Source: Lachnospiraceae bacterium (lineage in GTDB: Bacteria; Bacillota; Clostridia; Lachnospirales; Lachnospiraceae). Taken from it: a DNA stretch of 64,000 nucleotides. Below, in pieces: positions 53,871 through 62,449 of this stretch. Below the pieces are notes generated by a model. It worked only from the letters and a program-made list of their open reading frames with translations, was not told the DNA's origin and did not search any database. Each line of letters begins with the position of its first letter. Within the stretch, counting starts at the first letter, position 1. Location of the stretch: NCBI GenBank assembly GCA_030531435.1, contig JAUNNN010000001.1, positions 1-64,000 of the forward strand, written 5' to 3'. A program made the translations under genes and the position numbers.

Positions 53871-55649
53871 TTAATTCACCTTTATATGGCTGTTTTTATT
53901 ATTATACTCATCTGAAACTTCAAATGTCCACTCTGTATTTCCATCTGAATCTTCAGAGGTTTTAGTAAATCCCATAAGCGCATAAAACTCTTTTACCATG
54001 GCATTTTTAGCTGTTGGATAGTAATGGCCAACTATTGTTTTAACGCCTGCAGCTTTTGCCTTACTTACAAGTTCGTCCATCATGGCAAATTCCATGTCAC
54101 GCTTTAATACACGACAGCTCATTATCCATAAATCCATATCAAGTCTGTCACCATTTTTATGGCCTATAACAACGCTGACTACACCGTTATCTCCAAACTT
54201 ATCAACAAGTTTTCCATAAAGTTCTATGTAATCATCGCTATCTGCTATTTCTTCTATTTCCGCTCTTGTGTATCGTCTCGTTGTAAGGTTGAACTGATTA
54301 CTCTTATTGCTTAGCTGAGCAATTCTGTCCATATATATTGGCTCGAAACCTTTAATTGTTGCTGTCATCTCAAGCGAATCAAGATACTCACCATAGTCTG
54401 TAAAGCTTGCTTCTAACTCAGCACGCTTTGCATTTTCTTTATACATCTGATTACGCTTTGCATCATCAGCAGAAAGATTTGTCACTTCAAAATATCCAGC
54501 ATGATCAATAACTCTGACATAATCTTCAACGCTACCAATTTCAGGAACTGCTGTACCAGGAACCTGTGTCTTAATTATTTCTCTCTCAGCAGGATTATCA
54601 TCTACAAATACAAATGACTCTGGAAGCAAATTAAGTTCCTTTGCTGTATTAACAAGGTTTATACTCTTTGGATCCCAGTTTGCCTTTATGCAAATAAAAT
54701 CATCAGGCTTTAAAACACCATCAGGATGGTTAAGACCAGCTATAGCATTTTCATGTTCATTTTTTGAACATACATTAAGTATTACGCCTAAATCCTTATG
54801 GGCCTTAACATAGCTCTGGAATTCAGCATACACCTGACCTATTGAAGTTTCAGGGCCAATTTCAATTCCATCAACTCCGTCATCACCAACGATTCCACCC
54901 CAAAGAGTATTATCAAGGTCGAGAACAAGAGATTTTTTATTTTTACCAAATATTGATTTGATAATATTGCTCACATTATATGAAAGTGTAGGAATGGCAT
55001 CCATGCAAAGTGCGTACTTATACATATGCCAGAAAAGTGGATCTGACCATTTATCAAGTCCATAGCATGATGATAAATAGTTAATATCCTGTATATAAAA
55101 ATCTTTATGAGTTTCTGCATACTCTGCAAATTTCATGTTAAGTTCATTCACAAATCTGACTTTACCATGAATATCTGTTGCATCAGCATTTCCAAGAAGT
55201 CTATAGTATGGATATTCAAAGTTATTCTGGATAACAGGGCAATTATATGTAGACAATGCCTTTTCCCAGAGTTTTTCAAACCTATCATATTCAGCATCAA
55301 GACACTTTTTAACATCTTCCTTGGAATATGAAATTTCTGGGTAATTTCTGATATTTCTGTTTGATGTGTGGAAATAAATAACATCCGGCTTAAACGAAAC
55401 AAGCTCAGGATTATCAAACATTACATCTTCCCAGTACTGGGCATACTCGCATTCATAAAACTCACATCTGATTCCCTGATTAAGTAAAAATAAATCAAGC
55501 ATCATAACAATATCGTGAGTCGTTGATCCACCAAGAACGGCAATTTTCTTATCAATAAAATTCGCTCCTGATGCGAGTAATTCTCTCTTTAATGATTTTT
55601 TCTTTTTAATTAAGTATTTACTATCAAACGGGTATTCAAGTTCTCTCAT
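53871..55649 (-). CDS. FkbH-like HAD-IIIC family enzyme
   Basis: A 592-residue protein in three parts: an SGNH-like N-terminal domain (~35-220, VLGGSTTHDI), a HAD-IIIC phosphatase domain (~245-380, LVLDLDNTLWGGIVGDDG and FVFVDDNPAERE), and a GNAT-like C-terminal part (~440-575). FkbH proteins load a three-carbon unit from 1,3-bisphosphoglycerate onto an ACP. The ACP gene downstream supports that type of chemistry. A promoter (55673-55701) lies just ahead. Confidence 0.88.
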   Translation of the reverse strand: MRELEYPFDSKYLIKKKKSLKRELLASGANFIDKKIAVLGGSTTHDIVMMLDLFLLNQGIRCEFYECEYAQYWEDVMFDNPELVSFKPDVIYFHTSNRNIRNYPEISYSKEDVKKCLDAEYDRFEKLWEKALSTYNCPVIQNNFEYPYYRLLGNADATDIHGKVRFVNELNMKFAEYAETHKDFYIQDINYLSSCYGLDKWSDPLFWHMYKYALCMDAIPTLSYNVSNIIKSIFGKNKKSLVLDLDNTLWGGIVGDDGVDGIEIGPETSIGQVYAEFQSYVKAHKDLGVILNVCSKNEHENAIAGLNHPDGVLKPDDFICIKANWDPKSINLVNTAKELNLLPESFVFVDDNPAEREIIKTQVPGTAVPEIGSVEDYVRVIDHAGYFEVTNLSADDAKRNQMYKENAKRAELEASFTDYGEYLDSLEMTATIKGFEPIYMDRIAQLSNKSNQFNLTTRRYTRAEIEEIADSDDYIELYGKLVDKFGDNGVVSVVIGHKNGDRLDMDLWIMSCRVLKRDMEFAMMDELVSKAKAAGVKTIVGHYYPTAKNAMVKEFYALMGFTKTSEDSDGNTEWTFEVSDEYNNKNSHIKVN

Positions 55650-55672
55650 AATTGATTAATTCTCCTTACTGT

Positions 55673-55701
55673 ATTATAATGGCAAACGTCAAACCACACA
55701 A
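55673..55701 (-). promoter_or_regulatory. Promoter for the FkbH-ACP-pfk operon
   Basis: On the minus strand TTGTGT (55696-55701), a 17-nt spacer and TATAAT (55673-55678). The leader to the ATG would be only about 17 nt, with AAGGAG in it. Confidence 0.7.
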
Positions 55702-55750
55702 CAATACTTAGTGATTTTTTATAAAGAATAATCATATATATTGTTATTTT

Positions 55751-55836
55751 GGAGTTGTATCGAAGTGGTCATAACGGGGCGCACTCGAAATGCGTTAGCC
55801 CTCCGGGGCACGTGGGTTCGAATCCCACCAACTCCG
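55751..55836 (+). tRNA. tRNA-Ser (anticodon CGA)
   Basis: An 86-nt cloverleaf with a long variable arm, as in class II tRNAs. Acceptor arms GGAGTTG and CAACTCC pair, the anticodon stem GCGCA/TGCGT holds CTCGAAA with anticodon CGA, and the T-loop reads TTCGAAT. Confidence 0.95.
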
Positions 55837-55842
55837 TAAATG

Positions 55843-55874
55843 AAAGAGAGCACACTTTATGTGTGCCCTCTTTT
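55843..55874 (+). terminator. Terminator after tRNA-Ser
   Basis: AAAGAGAGCACAC pairs with GTGTGCCCTCTTT (one mismatch) and is followed by TTTTATTT on the plus strand, 7 nt after the tRNA. Confidence 0.85.
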
Positions 55875-55900
55875 ATTTACATGTAGGGATTCGAACGGGG

Positions 55901-56686
55901 CTACTGCTGAAACACTCTCGCAAATGATCCTGCATTTGAAATCTTCTCACCCTCCATCAAAAGGTGTGCTACATCACCTACAGCTTGTGTTCTAAATGAC
56001 ACTTCTGTTCCCCATCTTTCCTCAGTATTCAAAATAGTAAGGGAAGTCGTAGGAATAAAGAACCCATGGGTTAAAAGCTCAAATGGTATATTTAAAAGGT
56101 GTGACAACATAAGGCAAATAACACCCAAATGACAGAAGATAACTATAGTCGGCTCTGAATCATCTTCAGGAAAACTATCTACTGTTGCATACTTTGAATC
56201 CATAACAGTACTTTTTAGAAATCTTTCTCTTCCATCCATTCTTGTGTAATACTTGCCAGTTCTTTTATATCCGTACTTTTCAATTATTTTATCAATTCCA
56301 TCTTTTACAATAGGATAATTCTTCACTATATCTTCGTTATCACAGATAGGCGATACATTGATCCACTCTTCACCGCTCACAAATCTTTCATCTGAGTAAA
56401 GATATGATGGAACAAAATCCCATGGTACTCCCTGTTTTCCACTTATAGGAGATGTTATTTTATATGAAAATTCCCTAAGCCATGGCATTTCTATAGCTTC
56501 CATGTTTAAAGCATCAAGTGAAGGTTTTGCCGTATCTTTTGCCCTTCCCATTGGAGATACATAAATATCCTTTATATTCCAGTTCTTTATTCTTCCTGCA
56601 AGTATTTCTGCATCTCTTTTACCTTTTTCTGTAAGCGAATCTGTACTATAATCTGGCTCACCATGTCTAACAAAAATAATTCTCAT
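55901..56686 (-). CDS. Histidine phosphatase family protein
   Basis: A 261-residue protein of the phosphoglycerate-mutase-like superfamily. It begins with the catalytic VRHGEPDYSTDSLTEKGKRDA and has the second catalytic His in VIFCHLGVICLML near 185. Members remove phosphate from sugars or proteins. The substrate is unknown. It ends near tRNA-Ser on the opposite strand. Confidence 0.85.
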   Translation of the reverse strand: MRIIFVRHGEPDYSTDSLTEKGKRDAEILAGRIKNWNIKDIYVSPMGRAKDTAKPSLDALNMEAIEMPWLREFSYKITSPISGKQGVPWDFVPSYLYSDERFVSGEEWINVSPICDNEDIVKNYPIVKDGIDKIIEKYGYKRTGKYYTRMDGRERFLKSTVMDSKYATVDSFPEDDSEPTIVIFCHLGVICLMLSHLLNIPFELLTHGFFIPTTSLTILNTEERWGTEVSFRTQAVGDVAHLLMEGEKISNAGSFARVFQQ

Positions 56687-56761
56687 TACATATCTCCATT
56701 ATTTCATCTAAATATATCTATTAAAAATAGGAAAAAAATCTATATTTTACCGTATTTTTTA

Positions 56762-56790
56762 TTGAATTACCCACTACATTACTTTATTAT
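56762..56790 (+). promoter_or_regulatory. Promoter of the L,D-transpeptidase gene
   Basis: On the plus strand TTGAAT (56762-56767), a 17-nt spacer and TATTAT (56785-56790). The leader to the ATG would be about 32 nt. Confidence 0.65.
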
Positions 56791-56828
56791 GTTAAATTGT
56801 ATGAAATAAATATATGAGGGAAAAGTTT

Positions 56829-57620
56829 ATGTTCAAAAAAATTTTAACGCTATTACTAGCAAGTTTATTTATAACTCTTGTTCCTGTCTCTGCAAATGCC
56901 ATGGATTTAGGAGCAGCTCCAGTTGATATGAATGCGCTTCTTATGGCTCAGGCACAAGCTGCACAGGAAGCACAAGCTGCCGCTCAACAGGCACAGTTAA
57001 ATCAGATTCTTGCAGCACAGGAAGCCGCAAAGCAAGCTCAGCAGGAGCAGTTAAACCAGTTAGCTCAGGCCGCTCTTGCAATAGAAGCAGCTCAGAAAGC
57101 CCAGCAGGAGCAGTTGGCGCAAATGGCTAAAGCTGCTGAACAGGCACAAATCACTGCTGCCCTTAATGCTGCTCAGGCTACAGCGCCTGTAATTCCTTCA
57201 GCACAGCCAGAATCAGCATTTCATGCTGCCAGCATGGCTTTATCACTTCCTGATTTTGTATATATTGATATAAGTGATCAGATGGCTTACATGTACAGGA
57301 ACGGTGTCCTTGTTACTCAGGGAAGCTGCGTAACTGGAAACGAAAGAGCTGGCTATCATACTACAAGAGGTATTCATCAGATTGTCTTTATGGATAGAAA
57401 TAGAACACTCCACGGAAGCTACGGTGAGGCATTTGTAAAATACTGGATGAGATTTACAGCTGGTGGACAGGGTCTTCACGACGCTGGATGGAGAAGAAAA
57501 TTTGGCGGAGACATCTATAAAACAGGTGGTTCTCACGGATGTGTAAACCTTGAACGTCCAGTTGCTGAAACTATGTATTCATACGCATACGTAGGTCTTC
57601 CAGTTATTGTAGTTGAATAA
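56829..57620 (+). CDS. Secreted L,D-transpeptidase (YkuD) with Ala/Gln-rich helix
   Basis: A 263-residue protein with a signal peptide (MFKKILTLLLASLFITLVPV, cleavage likely after SANA), an Ala/Gln-rich helix (~35-125) and a YkuD domain (~150-263). The catalytic motif is GGSHGCVNLERPVAE, with Cys near 238. It makes 3-3 peptide cross-links or anchors proteins to the wall. The start is set at 56829 after GAGGG; an ATG 15 nt earlier overlaps that site. Its stop abuts that of the convergent ROK gene. Confidence 0.9.
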   Translation: MFKKILTLLLASLFITLVPVSANAMDLGAAPVDMNALLMAQAQAAQEAQAAAQQAQLNQILAAQEAAKQAQQEQLNQLAQAALAIEAAQKAQQEQLAQMAKAAEQAQITAALNAAQATAPVIPSAQPESAFHAASMALSLPDFVYIDISDQMAYMYRNGVLVTQGSCVTGNERAGYHTTRGIHQIVFMDRNRTLHGSYGEAFVKYWMRFTAGGQGLHDAGWRRKFGGDIYKTGGSHGCVNLERPVAETMYSYAYVGLPVIVVE

Positions 57621-58757
57621 TTAAATTCTTAAGTTAACACCTAAATAGTTTTCCATACTTAATACGACGCCACCTATGAGTATCGATGAGTCCTGTAAAC
57701 CAGACGGTTCTATAACGCAGTACTTACTCATTCTGCTCATCAGGTGGCTTCTTATCATATCAAGAAGCTCTGGAATGTATGTAACAAGAAGACTGTTTAT
57801 TACAATCACATCTGGATTATATGAATGGAATAAATTATTAATTCCAACAGAAATATATTTTGCAAATTTACTTGTTAATTCTTTTGCATCCAAATCGTTT
57901 TTATTATACTCAGCTACAAATTCATCTAAGGATACTGAAATAACGCCCTTCTTTTCGGCAAACTCCTTTAATATTGCTTTTTCAGAAGCATACTGCTCAA
58001 GACATCCTTTATTTCCACATGGACAAGGACGACCATCAACAACAACTATTGAATGGCCTATTTCTCCTGCTAAGCCATTGTGACCTGAGTATAATTTACC
58101 ATCAATAATAATTCCAACGCCAATACCAGTATGTACACTAAGTGCAACAAGGTTTTCATTTGTTCTTCTAAAGGCACGCTCACCTATAGCAAGAAGGTTT
58201 GCCTCATTTTCTATGCAAACAGGAATTCCAAATCTGCTCTCAATTTCCTTTGCAAGTGGCAAATCAGTATAGTCATAGTATGGCGCAAATACAATGTCAT
58301 TATTGTAGGTTACACCATGAACAGCTATCGAAATACCAACTACACCAAGTGGTGTGTCATCAATTGTATCAAGAGTTTCATCAATAAGATTTATAAGACG
58401 AAGTATAATGTTACTCTTATCAAACTGATTCTTATACTGCTTTAATCCACAGTGATTTCCTCTTAAATCAGATGTAAATACTGTGATTGTATCTACTGAT
58501 AAATCTACTGAAATAACATTTCCGTTTTCATGGCAAAACTCAAGAAGAATTGGCTTTCTTCCAAGTGAAGTATCATCACTACCAATTTCCCTTATAAGCT
58601 TCTTTTCCATAAGCTCAGAAACAATAGCAGATACTGTCGCTTTTGTAAGTCCAACCTTTGTAGAAATAGTTGCTCTGGAAATTGGGCCTTCATTCAGGAT
58701 TACTTCCAATACAAGATGTGAATTTATGTCGCGAATAAGTTCTTTACTTCCTACCAT
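57621..58757 (-). CDS. ROK family transcriptional regulator
   Basis: A 378-residue protein with a winged helix (~15-65: ISRATISTKVGLTKATVSAIV) and a ROK sugar-kinase-like domain (~80-378). The kinase part has VSVHTGIGVGIIIDG (here VHTGIGVGIII), the zinc motif CPCGNKGCLEQYA and GEIGHSIV. Such proteins repress sugar genes until a sugar binds. It lies 4 nt after the fucosyltransferase gene, at the end of the glycan operon. Confidence 0.9.
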   Translation of the reverse strand: MVGSKELIRDINSHLVLEVILNEGPISRATISTKVGLTKATVSAIVSELMEKKLIREIGSDDTSLGRKPILLEFCHENGNVISVDLSVDTITVFTSDLRGNHCGLKQYKNQFDKSNIILRLINLIDETLDTIDDTPLGVVGISIAVHGVTYNNDIVFAPYYDYTDLPLAKEIESRFGIPVCIENEANLLAIGERAFRRTNENLVALSVHTGIGVGIIIDGKLYSGHNGLAGEIGHSIVVVDGRPCPCGNKGCLEQYASEKAILKEFAEKKGVISVSLDEFVAEYNKNDLDAKELTSKFAKYISVGINNLFHSYNPDVIVINSLLVTYIPELLDMIRSHLMSRMSKYCVIEPSGLQDSSILIGGVVLSMENYLGVNLRI

Positions 58758-58761
58758 AAAT

Positions 58762-59703
58762 CTAACCTATCATTACCCATCCTGGTAATGTCTTTACTTC
58801 GTTATCAGTACCTTTCATATATGCTCTTGGATAAAGAGTTATATGTTCTTTATTATTTAGCAGTGAACCCCACTGACTGAATGTAGAGTTTGCAATTATA
58901 TTTGCCTTACATCTACTCATTAAAATCATATCAAGATAGCTTCTATTGCCATCATTGCCTGTAACAATACATTTGTTTTCTAACCAGTTAAATTCTTTTT
59001 CAATAAATTCCTTATCATCAGAAAAAATAAAGAATCTGGGGTTATCAAATTTTTCTTTAATGTATTTTACTGCATCCTCGTAGTATTCCTTACCAAGAGA
59101 TATGAACTGATCTTTATATGTATCCGATAAATAGTCTCCTCTTCTGACATGAATACTTACTGATTCGCTACTACAAATATCTTCCAAAAATGTATTTGCA
59201 GAATCATTCAAAATTTCAGGAAAAACAAGCTTCTTCCTTACAAGATCCATTCTGTCTCTATAGTATTTCTGTTCTGTAAAAAATCCCATAATATAATAGT
59301 CTTTACTTACATCAAGATTCATTACAGAGTTATAGAATTCATCTTCAGAAAGTTCACCAAATAATTGATCAAATATAAAAGGTTTTCTTTTATTTTGCGT
59401 AAACTCCCTAATGATTCTATTTGGGTATCTTCTGATTTTCTCAAACGTCCTTCCATAAACATTCGGAATAATTCCTGTAACCTTAAATAAATCAGAAAAT
59501 GTTGCGTGATTTACTTCAAATAAAGAGTCTTTTACATTTCCAAATATATTTTCAAGTTCGTATCCATGGTGATCATTATTTGCATTAAACCATGTAATAT
59601 CCGCTTTTACATTTTCGCTTCCGTATTTTTCCTTCATTAATTCATAGAAGGAATACTGATACATCTGGTTTCCAAGACCACTGGTAAATCTAACTACTAT
59701 CAT
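58762..59703 (-). CDS. GT11 family alpha-1,2-fucosyltransferase
   Basis: A 313-residue glycosyltransferase that transfers fucose from GDP-fucose, probably to galactose. It has the N-terminal RFTSGLGNQMYQYSFYELM and the GT11/GT37 motif SIHVRRGDYLSD near 180. A final motif near 270 (NSTFSQWGSLL) is also typical. It is between the GT2 gene (3 nt) and the ROK regulator, and is likely part of a surface glycan pathway. Confidence 0.9.
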   Translation of the reverse strand: MIVVRFTSGLGNQMYQYSFYELMKEKYGSENVKADITWFNANNDHHGYELENIFGNVKDSLFEVNHATFSDLFKVTGIIPNVYGRTFEKIRRYPNRIIREFTQNKRKPFIFDQLFGELSEDEFYNSVMNLDVSKDYYIMGFFTEQKYYRDRMDLVRKKLVFPEILNDSANTFLEDICSSESVSIHVRRGDYLSDTYKDQFISLGKEYYEDAVKYIKEKFDNPRFFIFSDDKEFIEKEFNWLENKCIVTGNDGNRSYLDMILMSRCKANIIANSTFSQWGSLLNNKEHITLYPRAYMKGTDNEVKTLPGWVMIG

Positions 59704-59706
59704 AAA

Positions 59707-60687
59707 TTATCCGACAAACTTTTCTTTAACACATTTAACACAATATGGAATGAGTGAAACCTTTTTGTCCTCCATTACAACATGCTTAATATTGTATTTG
59801 AACATGTCTTTAACAAATCCCCAGTTATCCTTATTTGGAGAAGCAGAGAAAGTTGAAAGAGCTGTAAGAAAATCTCTCTTCGCAACATACTTTGCATAAT
59901 CATCAAGGCCTATTTCTTTTTCAAGCCATTCCATAAGCTTCTGAGTCATATAGCAATCCTCTTTAGCTATGTTTCTCTTCATGGCACGACTTGTCCAGCT
60001 TGACCCACCAGTCTTCTTAACGTATCTCCAAACACTCATATTTTCATCCATTCTGAAGATTTTTCCATCCATCAGAAGGAATAAAAGAATTACGCCATCA
60101 TCAACAAAGTCATGTGCTTTATAAAGAATTGTGTAATCTCTTTTTGCATTCTTATAAATGTTTCTTGATACAACTGATGCATAATGACCAGGCCACTTCT
60201 TTGAATGCTTATAATCATCAAATGTGAACTCACCGCTCCATTTGTATAAATCAGATATTTTAAGTATTTCTGGATCAGTTATTTCATTATCATTATCATC
60301 TATCATTACGTGAGAATGAGTAACTGCTATATATTCTGGATGTGCTTCAAGGAAATCAACCTGCTTCTGAAGCTTCTTTGTATCTGTCCAATAATCGTCG
60401 CCCTCAAGATATGCAAGATAATCTCCTTTGCAGGCCATAGTTGTTTCATAAACATTTAATGTTGGACGGCCTGTATTCTTTTCTCTATGCACAAGTCGAA
60501 TTTTGTCTGGATAAAGCTTTTTGTATTCTTTAACGATTTCTCTAGTCTGATCAGGTGATCTATCTTCACCAACAACTATTTCAAAAGGGAAATCTGTTTC
60601 CTGAGAAAGCACGCTATCAAGCGCTCTTCTTATATATTTTTCATGATTGTATGTAATAAGAATTACACTTAATTTTGGTTTAGCCAT
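59707..60687 (-). CDS. Family 2 glycosyltransferase
   Basis: A 326-residue GT-A enzyme. It has SVILITYNHEKYIRRALDSVL at residue ~5, GEDRSPDQT near 40, and the metal-binding LEGDDYWTD near 92. There are no membrane helices. Donor and acceptor sugars are unknown. It is 1 nt after the ABC transporter gene and probably extends the glycan which the transporter exports. Confidence 0.9.
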   Translation of the reverse strand: MAKPKLSVILITYNHEKYIRRALDSVLSQETDFPFEIVVGEDRSPDQTREIVKEYKKLYPDKIRLVHREKNTGRPTLNVYETTMACKGDYLAYLEGDDYWTDTKKLQKQVDFLEAHPEYIAVTHSHVMIDDNDNEITDPEILKISDLYKWSGEFTFDDYKHSKKWPGHYASVVSRNIYKNAKRDYTILYKAHDFVDDGVILLFLLMDGKIFRMDENMSVWRYVKKTGGSSWTSRAMKRNIAKEDCYMTQKLMEWLEKEIGLDDYAKYVAKRDFLTALSTFSASPNKDNWGFVKDMFKYNIKHVVMEDKKVSLIPYCVKCVKEKFVG

Positions 60688-60688
60688 T

Positions 60689-62449
60689 TTATAAACTCCT
60701 TGGATCTACTGGTGAAATATTTCCATCTTCCACCTTAAATACATAATCACAGTTTCTTATAGTTGAAAGTCTGTGTGCAATTATAATAAGTGTCTTGCTT
60801 CCAGCAAGTCTGTCTATTGCTTCCATTACTGCTGTTTCAGTTTCTGAATCAAGAGCTGACGTTGCTTCATCGAGTACAAGTATTTCAGGATTATCATAGA
60901 GGGCTCTTGCAATACCAATACGTTGTCTCTGACCTCCAGATAATCTGACACCTCTTTCTCCAACCATAGTATCAAGGCCTTCTGGCAATGATTTAACAAA
61001 TGTATCAAGCTGTGCTTCTTTTAAAGCCTTAAATACCTTTTCATCATCAATTAAATCATCATCTATACCAAAAGCTACATTATTTCTAATTGATTCATCA
61101 CTTAGGAATATCTGCTGTGGAATGTATGCAAGCTTCTTTGACCACTTAAGAGGATGCTCATGTACATTCATATCTCCATATAAAACCTTGCCCTCTGTTG
61201 GTGTTAATATTCCAAGAATCACATCAGCAAGAGTTGATTTTCCCGCACCAGATGGACCCATTAAACCAATGGATTTATCAAGTGGTATCTCAAATGAAAC
61301 ATTCTTAAGTACATCTCTTTCTGTATGAGGATAACGATATGCAACATTATCAATAACTATCGCCTCTGGACGTTCTGAAATTAACTTCTGTCCATTCGCA
61401 TCCATAATTTCGTAATTAACCATATCCTCTGTATCCTTGATATCTCTGTAAATCAAATCAACAGATGGTTTTAAGAAAATAATTAAATTAGCATAATTAT
61501 TTATTTTACTTACAGATGGTAAGAGTTTAAAAGCTGCAAGGGCAAATGCTGCAAGCTGTGGAATCATGGTAGCAAGATCATTTCCCTGATAAATCTTAAA
61601 TACAAGGACAAGTAATACACCACCAATGCAAAGAGTCTCTATAAGGAACTTAGGAGCCTGTCCTAACATATTGTTATTTCTAACAGCCTTCATTTTCTCT
61701 TTGCCATAGCCCATAAATGCGTTTGCAAAATATTTTTCTCTGTGAAGAATTTTAATATCTTTTACAGCACCAAGAGCCTGATTAATTGACTGATGCATTT
61801 TTCCATCATAAATCTGGTTGATTTTTCCATATTCCTTTGCCTTTCCTTTAAACATCAACAGGAATAAGCCTGAGAATACACCAAGTATCAAAACTACAGC
61901 AACTGTAATAAACCAGTCTACAACTAAAAGGAAAATACAAAGAAGTGCTGAAACAAGAATTTCAGATAATGTCAAAAATACGCTAAGTAACATCTGGAAA
62001 AATCTCTCTGAATCAAGCATTACATTTCTAACCATTTCAGCAGAGTTTTTATCAAGATGATATGTGTATGGTTTCTTTAAATAACAATCAATAAGTCTTG
62101 TTGAAAGACGAAGCTGATTGTTATAAATAAATGTATATTGAATATAGTTAATCCATAAAAGATATGCATTTTTAATGATATATACAATAATCAGTACAAT
62201 AACAATAAATAGGAAAAACTGTCTGTCTGATTCCATATTGAATTCATCATATACTGAGCTTAAAAGCTTATTTGAATGAATCTTTGATGGATCGCTTACA
62301 AGTGTTACAAGTTCTGTAATAAGTGAAACTCCAACAAGCTCAAATAGCGCACCAATAAAAAGTCCAATACACAAAAATACAGACTGAACCTTCTGTTTTT
62401 TATTAAATATATATCCGATTTTTCCAAGAATTCCGATTTTATTTTCCAT
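60689..62449 (-). CDS. ABC exporter, fused permease and ATPase (flippase-like)
   Basis: A 586-residue half-transporter. Six helices in ~15-330 precede the ATPase domain with Walker A GPSGAGKSTL near 396, Q-loop YIPQQIFLSD, signature LSGGQRQRIGIARAL, Walker B ILVLDEATSALD and H-loop IAHRLSTI. The PglK/MsbA-like layout and the neighbouring glycosyltransferases suggest lipid-linked glycan export. It overlaps the upstream gene by 11 nt. Confidence 0.9.
   Translation of the reverse strand: MENKIGILGKIGYIFNKKQKVQSVFLCIGLFIGALFELVGVSLITELVTLVSDPSKIHSNKLLSSVYDEFNMESDRQFFLFIVIVLIIVYIIKNAYLLWINYIQYTFIYNNQLRLSTRLIDCYLKKPYTYHLDKNSAEMVRNVMLDSERFFQMLLSVFLTLSEILVSALLCIFLLVVDWFITVAVVLILGVFSGLFLLMFKGKAKEYGKINQIYDGKMHQSINQALGAVKDIKILHREKYFANAFMGYGKEKMKAVRNNNMLGQAPKFLIETLCIGGVLLVLVFKIYQGNDLATMIPQLAAFALAAFKLLPSVSKINNYANLIIFLKPSVDLIYRDIKDTEDMVNYEIMDANGQKLISERPEAIVIDNVAYRYPHTERDVLKNVSFEIPLDKSIGLMGPSGAGKSTLADVILGILTPTEGKVLYGDMNVHEHPLKWSKKLAYIPQQIFLSDESIRNNVAFGIDDDLIDDEKVFKALKEAQLDTFVKSLPEGLDTMVGERGVRLSGGQRQRIGIARALYDNPEILVLDEATSALDSETETAVMEAIDRLAGSKTLIIIAHRLSTIRNCDYVFKVEDGNISPVDPRSL

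Noticed and set aside
56801-56814. TGAAATAAATATAT ahead of the L,D-transpeptidase gene, similar to part of the shared 50-bp block
   Set aside because: It covers only 14 AT-rich bases and has the opposite orientation to its gene, so chance is likely.
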